DNA of 55,631 bases from Burkholderiales bacterium (GTDB lineage: Bacteria > Pseudomonadota > Gammaproteobacteria > Burkholderiales > Burkholderiaceae_E): positions 1 to 55,631 of the forward strand of contig CANKWX010000018.1 in assembly GCA_947487165.1 (NCBI GenBank). Direction: 5' to 3'. The position numbers and the translations under genes were made by a program. Positions 45,066 through 53,706 of the stretch are shown here, in pieces. Position 1 is the stretch's first letter. Every line of letters begins with the position of its first letter. The notes beneath the pieces were generated by a model. The model had not been told where the DNA came from, searched no databases, and worked only from the letters and a program-made list of their open reading frames with translations.

Positions 45066-45092
45066 GCGTCGCTGCGCGCACCGCAGCGACGC
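45066..45092 (-). terminator. Perfect 11-bp hairpin after the small heat-shock gene
   Basis: Arms GCGTCGCTGCG and CGCAGCGACGC with a 5-nt loop, 8 bp after the minus-strand stop codon. A second inverted repeat (45019-45056) follows. No T-run is present, so it may act as a 3'-end stabiliser or a Rho-independent terminator of poor quality. Confidence 0.5.
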
Positions 45093-45099
45093 ACGCGTC

Positions 45100-45546
45100 T
45101 TACTGAACCGTCACGCGCCTGGGTCCCACGCCCGCCTTGCGGGGCAGAGTCAGCTCAAGCACACCATTTTCGAAGGTCGCGGTGGCGGCAGCCTCGTCGA
45201 CTTCGTCGGCCAGCACCACACTGCGTGCCAGCGCGCCGACATACCGTTCACTGCGCAGGACGCGTTCGCTGCCGCCGGCAGCCTCATCGCGCTTGATGTC
45301 GGCACGAATCGTGACGCGCTTGGCTTCGATATCGATGTTGATGGCGTCTTTGGCAACGCCGGGCATATCGGCACGAAGCAGGTAGCCGCCTTCCTGCTCG
45401 ATGACATCGATGCGGGGAGCAGCGGCCCGCGCAGGCGCTGTCGCTGTCGCTGCGTTCTCACGGGAAAGCGCAGCATCAGTCAAGAAGCTGCGAAACAGCG
45501 TGGGGAAAACCTCGGACAAAGGATCGTAGAGAGAAACTCGGGTCAT
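45100..45546 (-). CDS. Small heat-shock protein (Hsp20/alpha-crystallin family)
   Basis: A 148-residue cytoplasmic holdase. ATG 45546 with AGGAGC upstream begins MTRVSLYDPLSEVFPTLF, followed by an Ala/Thr-rich linker and the alpha-crystallin domain (DVIEQEGGYLLRADMPGVAK ... FENGVLELTLPRKAG). The final motif VLELTLPRK is diagnostic. It binds unfolding proteins under stress. The longer open frame upstream is not needed. No heat-shock promoter was identified. Confidence 0.92.
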   Translation of the reverse strand: MTRVSLYDPLSEVFPTLFRSFLTDAALSRENAATATAPARAAAPRIDVIEQEGGYLLRADMPGVAKDAINIDIEAKRVTIRADIKRDEAAGGSERVLRSERYVGALARSVVLADEVDEAAATATFENGVLELTLPRKAGVGPRRVTVQ

Positions 45547-45692
45547 GGCGATGCTCCTGAATGAGTGGGGCAGCAGATGTGCTGCCCGTCTCACCGAGTT
45601 AGGCGCCATGGCCCTGAATTTCAAGCGCTCTGCGGGAACTTCGCGCGAATGCGCCAACAGGAGCAGGCGCACGCGTCACGATGCGAGCGCCA

Positions 45693-46283
45693 TCACAGCA
45701 GTGTGCAGGCCTCGGTGAAGTCGAATCGGGGCAAACGCTCCATGACCTTGGCCGCATCGCCATAGCCGATGTTGCACAGGAAGTTCGATCTGACCCGTCC
45801 GTCAGGGAAAAATTCAGCATCGACCTTGGCATTGTCAAAGCCGGACATCGCCCCCACATCGAGGCCGACCGCACGCGCCGCAAGCATCAGATAAGCCCCC
45901 TGCAGCGAGCCATTGCGAAACGCGAAACGCTCACGCATCGCTTCCTTGTCATCGCCGTCGAACATCGTCTTCATTGCGGGCGCATGCGCAAACAGTCGCG
46001 GCATGTGCTCATGAAAATCGACGTCGTAGGCAACGATTGCCACCACCGGGGCTGACATGGTCTTGTCGACATTGCCTCCCGACAACGCTGGCCTGAGCCG
46101 CTCACGGGCAGCCGGCGTACGCAGAAATACGAATCTTGCGGGCTGAGAGTTGGCCGAGGTAGGCGCCATCTTCAACAGGTCAAACATCTGTTTGAGTTGA
46201 TCGTCGCTCACCGGTTTGTCGAGCCAGCCGTTCTGGGTACGGGCCTTGGTAAACAGAAGTTCAATCGCTTTCGAGTCGATCAT
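45693..46283 (-). CDS. Nitroreductase-family protein, RutE (malonic semialdehyde reductase)-like
   Basis: A 196-residue FMN-dependent protein close to RutE: LLFTKARTQNGWLDKPVSDD near the start, then KMAPTSANSQPARFVFLR and the late AEFFPDGRVRSNFLCNIGYGD. RutE reduces malonic semialdehyde to 3-hydroxypropionate in pyrimidine degradation. Here the same operon carries a class III aminotransferase that could make malonic semialdehyde from beta-alanine, so this function fits. Other rut genes are absent. It is the last gene of the operon, 9 bp after the SnoaL-like gene. Confidence 0.85.
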   Translation of the reverse strand: MIDSKAIELLFTKARTQNGWLDKPVSDDQLKQMFDLLKMAPTSANSQPARFVFLRTPAARERLRPALSGGNVDKTMSAPVVAIVAYDVDFHEHMPRLFAHAPAMKTMFDGDDKEAMRERFAFRNGSLQGAYLMLAARAVGLDVGAMSGFDNAKVDAEFFPDGRVRSNFLCNIGYGDAAKVMERLPRFDFTEACTLL

Positions 46284-46292
46284 GTCGGCCTC

Positions 46293-46679
46293 TCAGGTCT
46301 GCGGCAGAAGGACTGACTGCAGGGCGGCGAGCTGCCAGCCCGACGGACTCCGGCGCCATACCTGCAGATAACGGCTGACAAACGCCTTCGGCGTGCCGCG
46401 AACGATCACGTCGATCTGCACGTCGCCATTGCACATCGCCACATCACCGGCGATGCGCCACTCACGCTTGAGCGACTTGAGGACGCGGTAGTCGTACCAG
46501 CCGGTGCAGGCACGTTCGATATAGGTATTGCGGTCCTCGAGCGTGGCCGAGGTATGGACGTACTGCAGGTCGGGGGCCAGGAGGGCCTCGAGGGCGGCGC
46601 GGTCCTTGCCGATGGCGGCGGCACAGCGCCGGTCCTCGGCCGCGTCGAGTTCGGCCACGAGGGCCTGGTCATTGCTCAT
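46293..46679 (-). CDS. SnoaL/NTF2-fold protein (DUF4440-like)
   Basis: A 128-residue protein of the nuclear-transport-factor-2 fold: ELDAAEDRRCAAAIGKDRAALE, YVHTSATLEDRNTYIER and the C-terminal sheet FVSRYLQVWRRSPSGWQLAALQS. Family members are small polyketide cyclases, isomerases or ligand-binding proteins; the exact role is unknown. ATG 46679 is taken as start because the fold begins there. It lies between the CoA-transferase and the RutE-like gene in the same direction. Confidence 0.8.
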   Translation of the reverse strand: MSNDQALVAELDAAEDRRCAAAIGKDRAALEALLAPDLQYVHTSATLEDRNTYIERACTGWYDYRVLKSLKREWRIAGDVAMCNGDVQIDVIVRGTPKAFVSRYLQVWRRSPSGWQLAALQSVLLPQT

Positions 46680-46729
46680 GGATCTGCTCTCCGTTATCAG
46701 TGGCCCAGTCGAGCCCTGTTGTTGATGAT

Positions 46730-47389
46730 TCAGCGTTTGCCACCCTCGGCGCGATGCAGCGGCGCGTCGGTGAGATCGCACAGCGCCTCGAAGGTGAGCC
46801 CCTCGGCCCATTCGATGACACTCAGGCCTTCAGGCGTGACATCGATCACTGCGAGGTCGGTGTAGATGCGCTTGACGCAGCCAATGCCGGTCAGCGGGTA
46901 ATTGCACTGGCGCACGATCTTGGGCTCGCCGCTCTTGGTGACGTGTTCCATCATCACGAAGGTGCTGCGTGCACCGATCGCCAGATCCATCGCGCCACCG
47001 ACCGCAGGAATCGCATCGGGTGCACCGGTATGCCAGTTGGCAAGATCGCCGCTTGCAGACACCTGAAAAGCGCCCAGCACACAGATGTCGAGATGGCCGC
47101 CGCGCATCATGGCAAACGAGTCGGCATGATGAAAATAGGCGCCACCGGTCAGCAGCGTGACCGGCTGTTTGCCGGCATTGATCAGGTCCCAGTCTTCGGC
47201 GCCGGCGGCGGGCGCCGGGCCCATGCCGAGAATGCCGTTCTCGCTGTGCAGAAAGATCTCGCGATCGCGTGGCAGATGATTGCCCACCAGCGTGGGCAGG
47301 CCAATGCCGAGATTGACATAGGCACCCTCGGGGATGTCGCGGGCCACGCGGGCAGCCATCGCATCGCGTGAGAGTCTCTGAACGCTCAT
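46730..47389 (-). CDS. 3-oxoacid CoA-transferase subunit B
   Basis: A 219-residue subunit with the catalytic glutamate in LHSENGILGMGP, preceded by GAYVNLGIGLPTLV. It moves CoA between an acyl-CoA (often succinyl-CoA) and a 3-oxoacid, as in PcaJ/ScoB/AtoA. Later motifs ALGAFQV-like (DICVLGAFQVSASGDLANW) and TLLTGGAYFHHADSF agree. The start overlaps the stop of subunit A by 4 nt. Substrate (3-oxoadipate, acetoacetate or similar) cannot be told from sequence. Confidence 0.9.
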   Translation of the reverse strand: MSVQRLSRDAMAARVARDIPEGAYVNLGIGLPTLVGNHLPRDREIFLHSENGILGMGPAPAAGAEDWDLINAGKQPVTLLTGGAYFHHADSFAMMRGGHLDICVLGAFQVSASGDLANWHTGAPDAIPAVGGAMDLAIGARSTFVMMEHVTKSGEPKIVRQCNYPLTGIGCVKRIYTDLAVIDVTPEGLSVIEWAEGLTFEALCDLTDAPLHRAEGGKR

Positions 47390-48093
47390 CGGGTCGACTC
47401 CTGTGAGTGGTCGGGCAAGGCAGGCGCCGGCGCGGCTCGGGATACAACACGATGAACGAAAATGCCCGGTGTCACGATGTGCTCGGGGTCGAGCGCACCG
47501 AGCGGCACGATCTCATCGACCTGAGCCACAGTGCAGGCAGCGGCCATGGCCATGATCGGATTGAAATTGCGCGCCGCCTTGCGATAGACCAGATTGCCCC
47601 ACCGGTCACCACGCTGCGCTTTGATCAGCGCGAAGTCGGCCTTGATCGGATACTCGAGTACATAGTCGCGACCGTTGATGTTGCGGGTCTCCTTGCCCTG
47701 CGCGAGCTGCGTGCCAAAACCGGTTGGGGTGAAAAAGCCGCCGATGCCGGCGCCGGCCGCCCGGATGCGCTCGGCCAGATTGCCCTGCGGCACCAGCTCG
47801 AGCTCGATCTGCCCGGCGCGATAAAGGCCGTCGAACACCTGAGAGTCGGCCTGGCGCGGAAACGAGCAGATGATCCGGCGGACCCGACCGGCCTTCATCA
47901 GTGCAGCCAGACCGGTCTCGCCATTGCCGGCATTGTTGTTGACGATGGTGAGATCACGCGCACCCTGCTCGATCAGGGCATCGATCAGATCGGCAGGTTG
48001 GCCCGCGCCGCCAAATCCGCCAATCAGCACGGTGGCGCCATCGGGTACGCCTGCCACGGCATCGGCGAGCGTGGAAACAGTCTTGTCGATCAT
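47386..48093 (-). CDS. 3-oxoacid CoA-transferase subunit A
   Basis: A 235-residue subunit beginning MIDKTVSTLADAVAGVPDGA with the CoA-binding glycine loop TVLIGGFGGAGQPADLI near residue 25. The middle part GIGGFFTPTGFGTQLAQGKE and the region DFALIKAQRGDRWGNLVYR are typical of PcaI/ScoA. It pairs with subunit B. ATG 48093 is the family start; the longer frame upstream overlaps the phosphoesterase gene. The operon context suggests use with products of the aminotransferase upstream. Confidence 0.9.
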   Translation of the reverse strand: MIDKTVSTLADAVAGVPDGATVLIGGFGGAGQPADLIDALIEQGARDLTIVNNNAGNGETGLAALMKAGRVRRIICSFPRQADSQVFDGLYRAGQIELELVPQGNLAERIRAAGAGIGGFFTPTGFGTQLAQGKETRNINGRDYVLEYPIKADFALIKAQRGDRWGNLVYRKAARNFNPIMAMAAACTVAQVDEIVPLGALDPEHIVTPGIFVHRVVSRAAPAPALPDHSQESTR

Positions 48094-48104
48094 CAGTGGA
48101 CTCG

Positions 48105-48866
48105 CTATGTGCGATGCATTGGGCCGACCCGACCCGAGAGCCATTGCGCCCAATCGGAAAACCCTTCGCGTGCCGCCTTGTCGCGAGCAGCATGCCAATC
48201 GTAGTCGACCGCTACAAACGACACCGAGATGGTGTCTCGCCCGATTTCAACCAGCGCATAGCGGGCGTGGTGACTGCCGTTCTCGTGGCGACGCCCGACG
48301 GGGCCTTGCGCATCGAAAAACGCCGGCAAACCGACACTGCCATCGTTGACCGCCATCCGGCCATCGCTGAACTCGACCAGACGCGGCAGATGGCTGTGCC
48401 CGCCGATGCAGACCCGCGCGGTAACGTCGGCAAGGTCACGCTCGATATCGGCGGCCGGCCGCAGTCGGGCATCGCCATGCGGGGCTTCGTCGAAGAGGTA
48501 GTAGTTGGCCGATTTTGGCGACCCATGAAAGAGCAGTGCATCGCCGCCGATCGGCAAGGCTGACGGCCAGCTGCGGATCCAGTCGAGGACCTCGGAGGAG
48601 AGCTCGCCAAGCGCAAACCGGTCGGCATCGACCGGCGGCTCAAGCGTGGGATCGATCAGGGCGGTATCGTGATTGCCACGCACATGCACTGCGTCAATGC
48701 CGTGCAGCAGATCGGCCGTCTGACTCGGCCACAGCGGGCCGGAGAAAGCGTCCCCGAGCTGCGCGAGAAGGTCGTAACCCCGCCGGCGCGCATCGGCCAG
48801 GACTGCCCTGAGCGCCGGCGCATTGCCATGGATATCGCTGACCGCTGCAATTCGGATCCTGGGCAT
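48105..48866 (-). CDS. Metallophosphoesterase (YfcE/MJ0936 type)
   Basis: A 253-residue calcineurin-like phosphoesterase. The five metal-binding blocks are present: AVSDIHGNAPALRAVL, LAQLGDAFSGP, HVRGNHDTAL, LLFHGSP and CIGGHSHLPRL. It hydrolyses phosphodiesters or monoesters in the cytoplasm. It lies 11 bp before the CoA-transferase and 34 bp after the aminotransferase, so it is co-transcribed. Its task in this pathway is not evident. Confidence 0.88.
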   Translation of the reverse strand: MPRIRIAAVSDIHGNAPALRAVLADARRRGYDLLAQLGDAFSGPLWPSQTADLLHGIDAVHVRGNHDTALIDPTLEPPVDADRFALGELSSEVLDWIRSWPSALPIGGDALLFHGSPKSANYYLFDEAPHGDARLRPAADIERDLADVTARVCIGGHSHLPRLVEFSDGRMAVNDGSVGLPAFFDAQGPVGRRHENGSHHARYALVEIGRDTISVSFVAVDYDWHAARDKAAREGFSDWAQWLSGRVGPMHRT

Positions 48867-48900
48867 TGCGTACTCGGCGTCAGCGTCGCAATAAAGCCGG

Positions 48901-50256
48901 TCAGTCGAGCGTCGTCAGGACCTGACGCAGGCTGGCCGCAATGTCATCGATCTGGGCCGGCTCGATGATCAGCGGCGGCGACAGGGCGATGATGTCGCCG
49001 GTGATGCGGGTGAGCAGGTCCTGTTCGTGAAAGGCACGGGTGAAGGCATCGAAGGCCCGGGTGCCCGGGGCGCCCGCACGCGGCGCCAGCTCGATGGCAC
49101 CGATCAGACCAATGTTGCGGATATCAACCACATTCGGGCAATCACGCAGGCCGTGCATGGCCCGCTCCCATTGCGGCGCAAGCTCGGCAGCACGGGTCAG
49201 CAGCCCCTCGTCGCGATAGACATCGAGTGTGGCCAACGCGGCCGCACAGGCCAGCGGATGCGCCGAGTAGGTATAGCCGTGAAAGAGTTCAATCGTTTTT
49301 TCGGGGCCCTGCATGAAGGTCTCGTAAAGGCCCTTTCGCGCGGCCACTGCACCCATCGGCACGGTGGCGCTGGTCAGGCCCTTGGCCATGGTCATGAGGT
49401 CAGGAACCACACCGAAATGTTGGGCAGCAAAGGGCGAACCCAGGCGACCGAAACCGGTAATGACTTCATCGAAGATCAGCAGGATGCCGTGCTTGGCGGT
49501 GATGTCGCGCAGCTTTTGCAGATAGCCGACCGGCGGGATCAGCACCCCGGTGGAGCCGGCCACCGGCTCGACAATGACCGCCGCCACGGTGGAAGGATCG
49601 TGAAGTGCGAGGATTCTTTCCAGGTCATCGGCCAGATGCGCGCCCCACTGCGGCTGGCCTTTGGTGAAGGCGTTGTGCTCGAGATTGTGGGTATGCGTCA
49701 GATGGTCGACGCCAGCAAGCATCGGTCCGAAATGCTTGCGGTTGCCGGCGATGCCACCGACCGAGATACCGCCGAAGCCAACGCCGTGATAGCCGCGCTC
49801 ACGACCGATCAGGCGGGTGCGCTGACCTTCGCCGCGCATGCGGTGATAGGCGAGTGCGATCTTGAGTGCCGAATCGACCGCCTCCGAACCGGAGTTGCAG
49901 AAAAAGACCTGGCCGAACTCTGGCGGCAGGATGCCGAGCAGGCGATTGGACAGCTCGAAGGCCAGCGGATGGCCCATCTGAAAGGTGGGCGCGAAATCGA
50001 GCTTGGCGGCCTGCTTCTGGATGGCCTCGACGATCGGCTTGCGGCAGTGACCGGCGTTGACCGCCCACAGACCTGCGGTGCCATCGAGGATGCGCCGGCC
50101 TTCGGGGGTGTAGTAGTACATGCCCTCGGCGCGCTCGAGCATGCGCGGCGCCGACTTGAAGTGCCGGTTGGCGGTAAACGGCATCCAGAAGGCGTCAAGG
50201 TCGCTGCCGACGTCGGCTTGCGGCGAGAGGTCCTGGTGACGGGACATATCGTTCAT
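48901..50256 (-). CDS. Class III aminotransferase (beta-alanine:pyruvate / omega-amino acid type)
   Basis: A 451-residue PLP enzyme. Features are FWMPFTANRHFKSAPRML, the substrate-site GTAGLWAVNAGHCRKPIVEAI (given as GTAGLWAVNAGH), FFCNSGSEAVDSALKIA, ILLIFDEVITGFGRLG and the PLP lysine in MTMAKGLTSATVPMGA. These match beta-alanine:pyruvate transaminases, which yield malonic semialdehyde and alanine. The RutE-like reductase in the same operon could remove the aldehyde. Other omega-amine substrates are possible. The start overlaps the AmpG-type gene by 4 nt. Confidence 0.9.
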   Translation of the reverse strand: MNDMSRHQDLSPQADVGSDLDAFWMPFTANRHFKSAPRMLERAEGMYYYTPEGRRILDGTAGLWAVNAGHCRKPIVEAIQKQAAKLDFAPTFQMGHPLAFELSNRLLGILPPEFGQVFFCNSGSEAVDSALKIALAYHRMRGEGQRTRLIGRERGYHGVGFGGISVGGIAGNRKHFGPMLAGVDHLTHTHNLEHNAFTKGQPQWGAHLADDLERILALHDPSTVAAVIVEPVAGSTGVLIPPVGYLQKLRDITAKHGILLIFDEVITGFGRLGSPFAAQHFGVVPDLMTMAKGLTSATVPMGAVAARKGLYETFMQGPEKTIELFHGYTYSAHPLACAAALATLDVYRDEGLLTRAAELAPQWERAMHGLRDCPNVVDIRNIGLIGAIELAPRAGAPGTRAFDAFTRAFHEQDLLTRITGDIIALSPPLIIEPAQIDDIAASLRQVLTTLD

Positions 50257-51731
50257 GAGGGCTCCAGCGAGTCACTGCGGGGTGTGTCGAGACCAAGGAT
50301 CTCGGGCCTTAGCCAATATAACAGCCCGAGCCCCGGGAGCGCGGTGGCAACCGTCAGCAAAAAGAAAGTCGGCCAACCGAAAGCCTCGACCAGAACCCCT
50401 GACGCCGGGCCGACATAGACCCGGCCGACCGCAGCAAGCGCCGACAGCAAGGCATATTGCGCAGCCGAAAAACGCCGATCGGTCAGGGCCATCAGAAAGG
50501 CGACAAAGGCGGCAGTGCCAAGCCCGCCGCAAAGGTTTTCGACACCGATCGCGCCGGCCATCAGCCAGTCGTTTTTCGGGCTGACCGCGAGCAGCCAATA
50601 GCCGAAATTCGAGACTGCCTGCAGGATGCCGAAGATCATCAAGGCCCGGTAAAGACTGATCTTGCTCAGCAGCGCGCCGCCGGCCAGCGCGCCGACAATC
50701 GTGGCGATCAGGCCCAAGACCTTGTTGACCGCGCCGACCTCGGTCGCGGTAAAGCCCGCGCCGCGAATCAGAAAGGCGGTGGACAGACTGCCGGCGAACG
50801 CATCGCCGAGCTTGTAGAGCACGATCAGACCCAGGAGCGCCAGGGCGCGCCGGCGCATGAAAAAAGCATCCCAGGGCTTGGTGAATGACGGGAACCCCGC
50901 CTGGCGTGCCGCCCACAGCGCGGCACCGAAGGCACTCATCAGCGTGATGGTGTCGGCAGCGAGCTTCAGGAAGCGATCGGGCTTGACCGGCAAGATCGCG
51001 CCCATCAGCCGGTCGAGCACAAACCAGGCAATGCCGCCGGCGGCAAGCATTGCCACGAACCCGACCAACTCACCGCGCGCATCGCTGCGGATGCGCAGGT
51101 CATCGACTGCGGTGCGTGGCGCCAGCAGCGTGATGCCGGCCATCAGCACGAAGAGGCCTGCCATCAGGCGATAGGCGCCCGGCCAGCCAAGCCACTGGTC
51201 GGCCAGGATCAGTGCAAGGCCGCCTGATACCAGCATGGCCAGGCGATAGCCGAGCACCGACACCGCAGCACCGGCGCCGCGCTCGTGGGCATCGAGCAGG
51301 TCGGTTCGGTAGGCATCGAAGACCACATCTTGCGAGGCCGAGAGAAACGCGATCGTCACGGCCATTGCACCGAGGGCGACGATCGAGGTCTTGGGATCGA
51401 AGTGGGCCATCGTCCAGCAGGCGGCGGCCAGCAAGAGTTGCGTGATCAGCAGCCAGGCCCGCCTGCGACCGAGCCAGGGCGGCTCGAAACGGTCGAGCAG
51501 CGGCGCCCAGACGAACTTGAAGGTATAGGGCAGCCCGGCCAGCGCAAAAATGCCGATGGTCTTGATGTCGATGCCCTCGATCGTCAGCCAGGCCTGGAGG
51601 GTGCCTGATGACAAAGCCAGCGGCAGGCCGCTCGCAAAGCCCAGCCCGAGCATCGCCGCGATGCGTGCCGAGACGAAGACCTGCGCAATCGCCGGCAGAC
51701 TCGAAGGGGGTACGGGCAAAGGCGAAGACAT
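50253..51731 (-). CDS. ampG: AmpG-type MFS transporter
   Basis: A 492-residue membrane protein with about 14 helices. The N-terminal motif LGFASGLPLALSSGTLQAWL, then IGIFALAGLPYTFKFVWAPLLDRF (seen as AGLPYTFKFVWAPLLDRF) and SQDVVFDAYRTDLL, identify AmpG, the permease for cell-wall anhydro-muropeptides. It is the first gene of the operon with the aminotransferase and overlaps it by 4 nt. That neighbour relation is not obviously linked to cell-wall recycling. The divergent gap to the M48 gene is 69 bp. Confidence 0.88.
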   Translation of the reverse strand: MSSPLPVPPSSLPAIAQVFVSARIAAMLGLGFASGLPLALSSGTLQAWLTIEGIDIKTIGIFALAGLPYTFKFVWAPLLDRFEPPWLGRRRAWLLITQLLLAAACWTMAHFDPKTSIVALGAMAVTIAFLSASQDVVFDAYRTDLLDAHERGAGAAVSVLGYRLAMLVSGGLALILADQWLGWPGAYRLMAGLFVLMAGITLLAPRTAVDDLRIRSDARGELVGFVAMLAAGGIAWFVLDRLMGAILPVKPDRFLKLAADTITLMSAFGAALWAARQAGFPSFTKPWDAFFMRRRALALLGLIVLYKLGDAFAGSLSTAFLIRGAGFTATEVGAVNKVLGLIATIVGALAGGALLSKISLYRALMIFGILQAVSNFGYWLLAVSPKNDWLMAGAIGVENLCGGLGTAAFVAFLMALTDRRFSAAQYALLSALAAVGRVYVGPASGVLVEAFGWPTFFLLTVATALPGLGLLYWLRPEILGLDTPRSDSLEPS

Positions 51732-51800
51732 ATCAGGCAGCGAAAGACGATAAAGTAGCGAGCCTAGCAGGCATCAGACCCACTTCTCCCGCTGGCATCC

Positions 51801-52715
51801 ATGAGAACAATCTGTTTCGTACTCGCGGCGCTCTTTGCCGTAGCTGCGCCCGCAGCCGCGCAACAGCAGCCGTTCGACACACCGGCCGCCAAATCGTCAA
51901 CGCGATCGGCTGCGTCCGACAGTGAAGGCATTCCGGTACCCAAAAAGAGCCGCGTCGCATCGCTCGCGTCATCCGAGAAGCTCGAGCGCGAGGCGACTGC
52001 GCAATACGCAAAGCTGCTCGACTCGGCGGCATCGCAAAAGGCTCTGGCACCCGCCGACTTCCCGCAGCTGCAGCGGCTGCAGGCGATCGCCAAGCGCCTG
52101 ATCCCCTACACCCACCGCTTCAGCAGCCGTGCTGACGAGTGGCGCTGGGAAGTCAATCTGATCGGCTCAAAACAGATCAATGCCTTTGTCATGCCGGGCG
52201 GAAAGATAGTTTTTTATACCGGGATCATCGACAGGCTCAAACTCACCGACGACGAGATTGCGATGGTCATGGGCCATGAGATGGCCCATGCGCTGCTCGA
52301 GCACGGGCGCGAGCGCGCCGGTCAGCAAAAAGTAGCGCAGGCGGCAACCATCGGCGCATCGGTGCTGTCCCAGGTCATGGGTTATGGCGACCTCGGCGGC
52401 CTGCTCGCTTCACAGACCTCGAAGTTCACCCTGCTAAGTTTCAGCCGGGGTGACGAATCGGATGCCGATCTGGTGGGCATGGACATCGCCGCGCGGGCAG
52501 GCTACGACCCGCGAGCCGGCATCTCGCTGTGGCAAAAGATGGCTGAGGCCTCCAAGGGCGAGCCGCCACAGTTCCTGTCGACGCACCCGTCGCATGCCAG
52601 CCGTATTGACAATATGCGTGGCTCGCTGCCCAAGGTGATGCCGCTTTACGAGCGGGTGCAGGCGTCGAAGGTCACCCCCCCGTCAAACCGTCCCAATGAA
52701 AATTGGGGGGATTAG
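51801..52715 (+). CDS. M48-family zinc metalloprotease, exported
   Basis: A 304-residue periplasmic protease. A signal peptide (MRTICFVLAALFAVAAPAAA) is followed by a Ser/Lys-rich linker and the catalytic domain: INAFVMPGGKIVFYTGII, the H159-E-M-A-H163 zinc motif and the third ligand Glu in GDESDADLVGMDI. LSTHPSHASRIDNM near the end is also conserved. Such proteases act in envelope quality control, similar to LoiP/BepA. It seems a single-gene unit. A CCCAAT/ATTGGG repeat at 52693-52708 overlaps its last codons. Confidence 0.9.
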   Translation: MRTICFVLAALFAVAAPAAAQQQPFDTPAAKSSTRSAASDSEGIPVPKKSRVASLASSEKLEREATAQYAKLLDSAASQKALAPADFPQLQRLQAIAKRLIPYTHRFSSRADEWRWEVNLIGSKQINAFVMPGGKIVFYTGIIDRLKLTDDEIAMVMGHEMAHALLEHGRERAGQQKVAQAATIGASVLSQVMGYGDLGGLLASQTSKFTLLSFSRGDESDADLVGMDIAARAGYDPRAGISLWQKMAEASKGEPPQFLSTHPSHASRIDNMRGSLPKVMPLYERVQASKVTPPSNRPNENWGD

Positions 52716-52911
52716 CCTGGGTTCTCTCGGTGCGAGATGCTCGAAAGACATCTCGTCTTTGACAGTCTCCACGAATGCTCTCCAGACAAACAGCCGACAA
52801 GACTGTCGAGTGCTTCATTGTTTCCAGTCTGGGATCCGTTGATCATGTCCTGAACAGCGACTGATGCAATCGGTCCTCGCAGCCTTCCCGGCTCAGTAGC
52901 CGCGAGTCAGC
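52716..52911. other. Intergenic region with small overlapping inverted repeats
   Basis: Two mutually exclusive hairpins occur: CGAGATG/CATCTCG (52733-52755) and AAAGAC/GTCTTT (52744-52760). They might end the M48 transcript. The rest of the gap shows no gene or motif. Confidence 0.45.
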
Positions 52912-53688
52912 TCAAATCTCGAAGTCGTAATCGACCGTCAGCGGCGCATGGTCGCTGAAGCGCGACTCGGTGTGAATCGCCACCGCGCGTGCGGTTTGCG
53001 CGATGCCCGGCGTGGCGATCTGGTAGTCGAGCCGCCATCCGACATTGTTGGCCCATGCCTGGCCCCTCGCGCTCCACCAGGTGTACTGATCGGGTCGCTG
53101 ATCGAGCCTGCGAAACACGTCGACGAAGCCATGCTCATCGAAGATGCGCGTGAGCCAGGCCCGCTCCTCGGGCAAAAACCCCGAGTTCTTCTGATTGGAT
53201 TTCCAGTTCTTCAGATCGACTGCCTGATGGGCGATGTTCCAGTCGCCGCACAACACGATCTCTCGCCCGCTTGCCTTCAAGGCCTGCAGGTGAGCATCGA
53301 AGCGCTCGATGAAGCGGAACTTGGCTTCCTGGCGCTCGGGCGAGGCTGAGCCCGAGGGCACATACACCGAGATGACCGTGAGCTTGCCGAAGTCGGCCTC
53401 GACATAACGGCCTTCGGCATCAAACTCATCGCAGCCAAATCCACTGCGAACCGCCTGCGGCGATTTGCGCGAATAGAGTCCGACGCCGCTGTAGCCCTTC
53501 TTTTCGGCGAAGTGAAAGTGGCCGGCAGCGCCCGCGAGCGTGCTGAGCGATTCATCGAGATCGGCCTGCTGGGCCTTGAGTTCCTGCACGCACAGCACAT
53601 CGGGCGCATGCGCCTGCAGCCAGGGCTCGAGGCCCTTTTTATGCGCCGACCGGATGCCATTGAGGTTGAGAGAGACAATTCGCAGCAT
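52912..53688 (-). CDS. xth: Exodeoxyribonuclease III
   Basis: A 258-residue AP endonuclease/3'-exonuclease of the Xth/ExoA family acting in base-excision repair. Motifs are RIVSLNLNGIRSAHKKG, the metal ligand Glu in CVQELKAQ, GDWNIAHQAVDLKNW and the catalytic SDHAPLTVDYDF near the end. ATG 53688 is the conventional start; an open frame extends far upstream but only as the antisense of pyrE. It is divergent from pyrE, with 18 bp between the start codons. Confidence 0.95.
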   Translation of the reverse strand: MLRIVSLNLNGIRSAHKKGLEPWLQAHAPDVLCVQELKAQQADLDESLSTLAGAAGHFHFAEKKGYSGVGLYSRKSPQAVRSGFGCDEFDAEGRYVEADFGKLTVISVYVPSGSASPERQEAKFRFIERFDAHLQALKASGREIVLCGDWNIAHQAVDLKNWKSNQKNSGFLPEERAWLTRIFDEHGFVDVFRRLDQRPDQYTWWSARGQAWANNVGWRLDYQIATPGIAQTARAVAIHTESRFSDHAPLTVDYDFEI

Positions 53689-53706
53689 CTTGTATAGTCG
53701 CCAGCC

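Larger units (their letters stand above)
44856..45099. other. Intergenic region between the YfiM-like gene and the small heat-shock gene
   Basis: No gene. It holds the 6-bp stem CGTGAC/GTCACG with a GAAA loop (44903-44918), the third copy of the CGACCGTTCGTCG element (44939-44951), and two inverted repeats after the heat-shock gene: AACGCAGCCT/AGGCTGCGTT (45019-45056) and GCGTCGCTGCG/CGCAGCGACGC (45066-45092). The latter two probably end or protect the heat-shock transcript, but neither has a clear T-tract. Confidence 0.6.
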
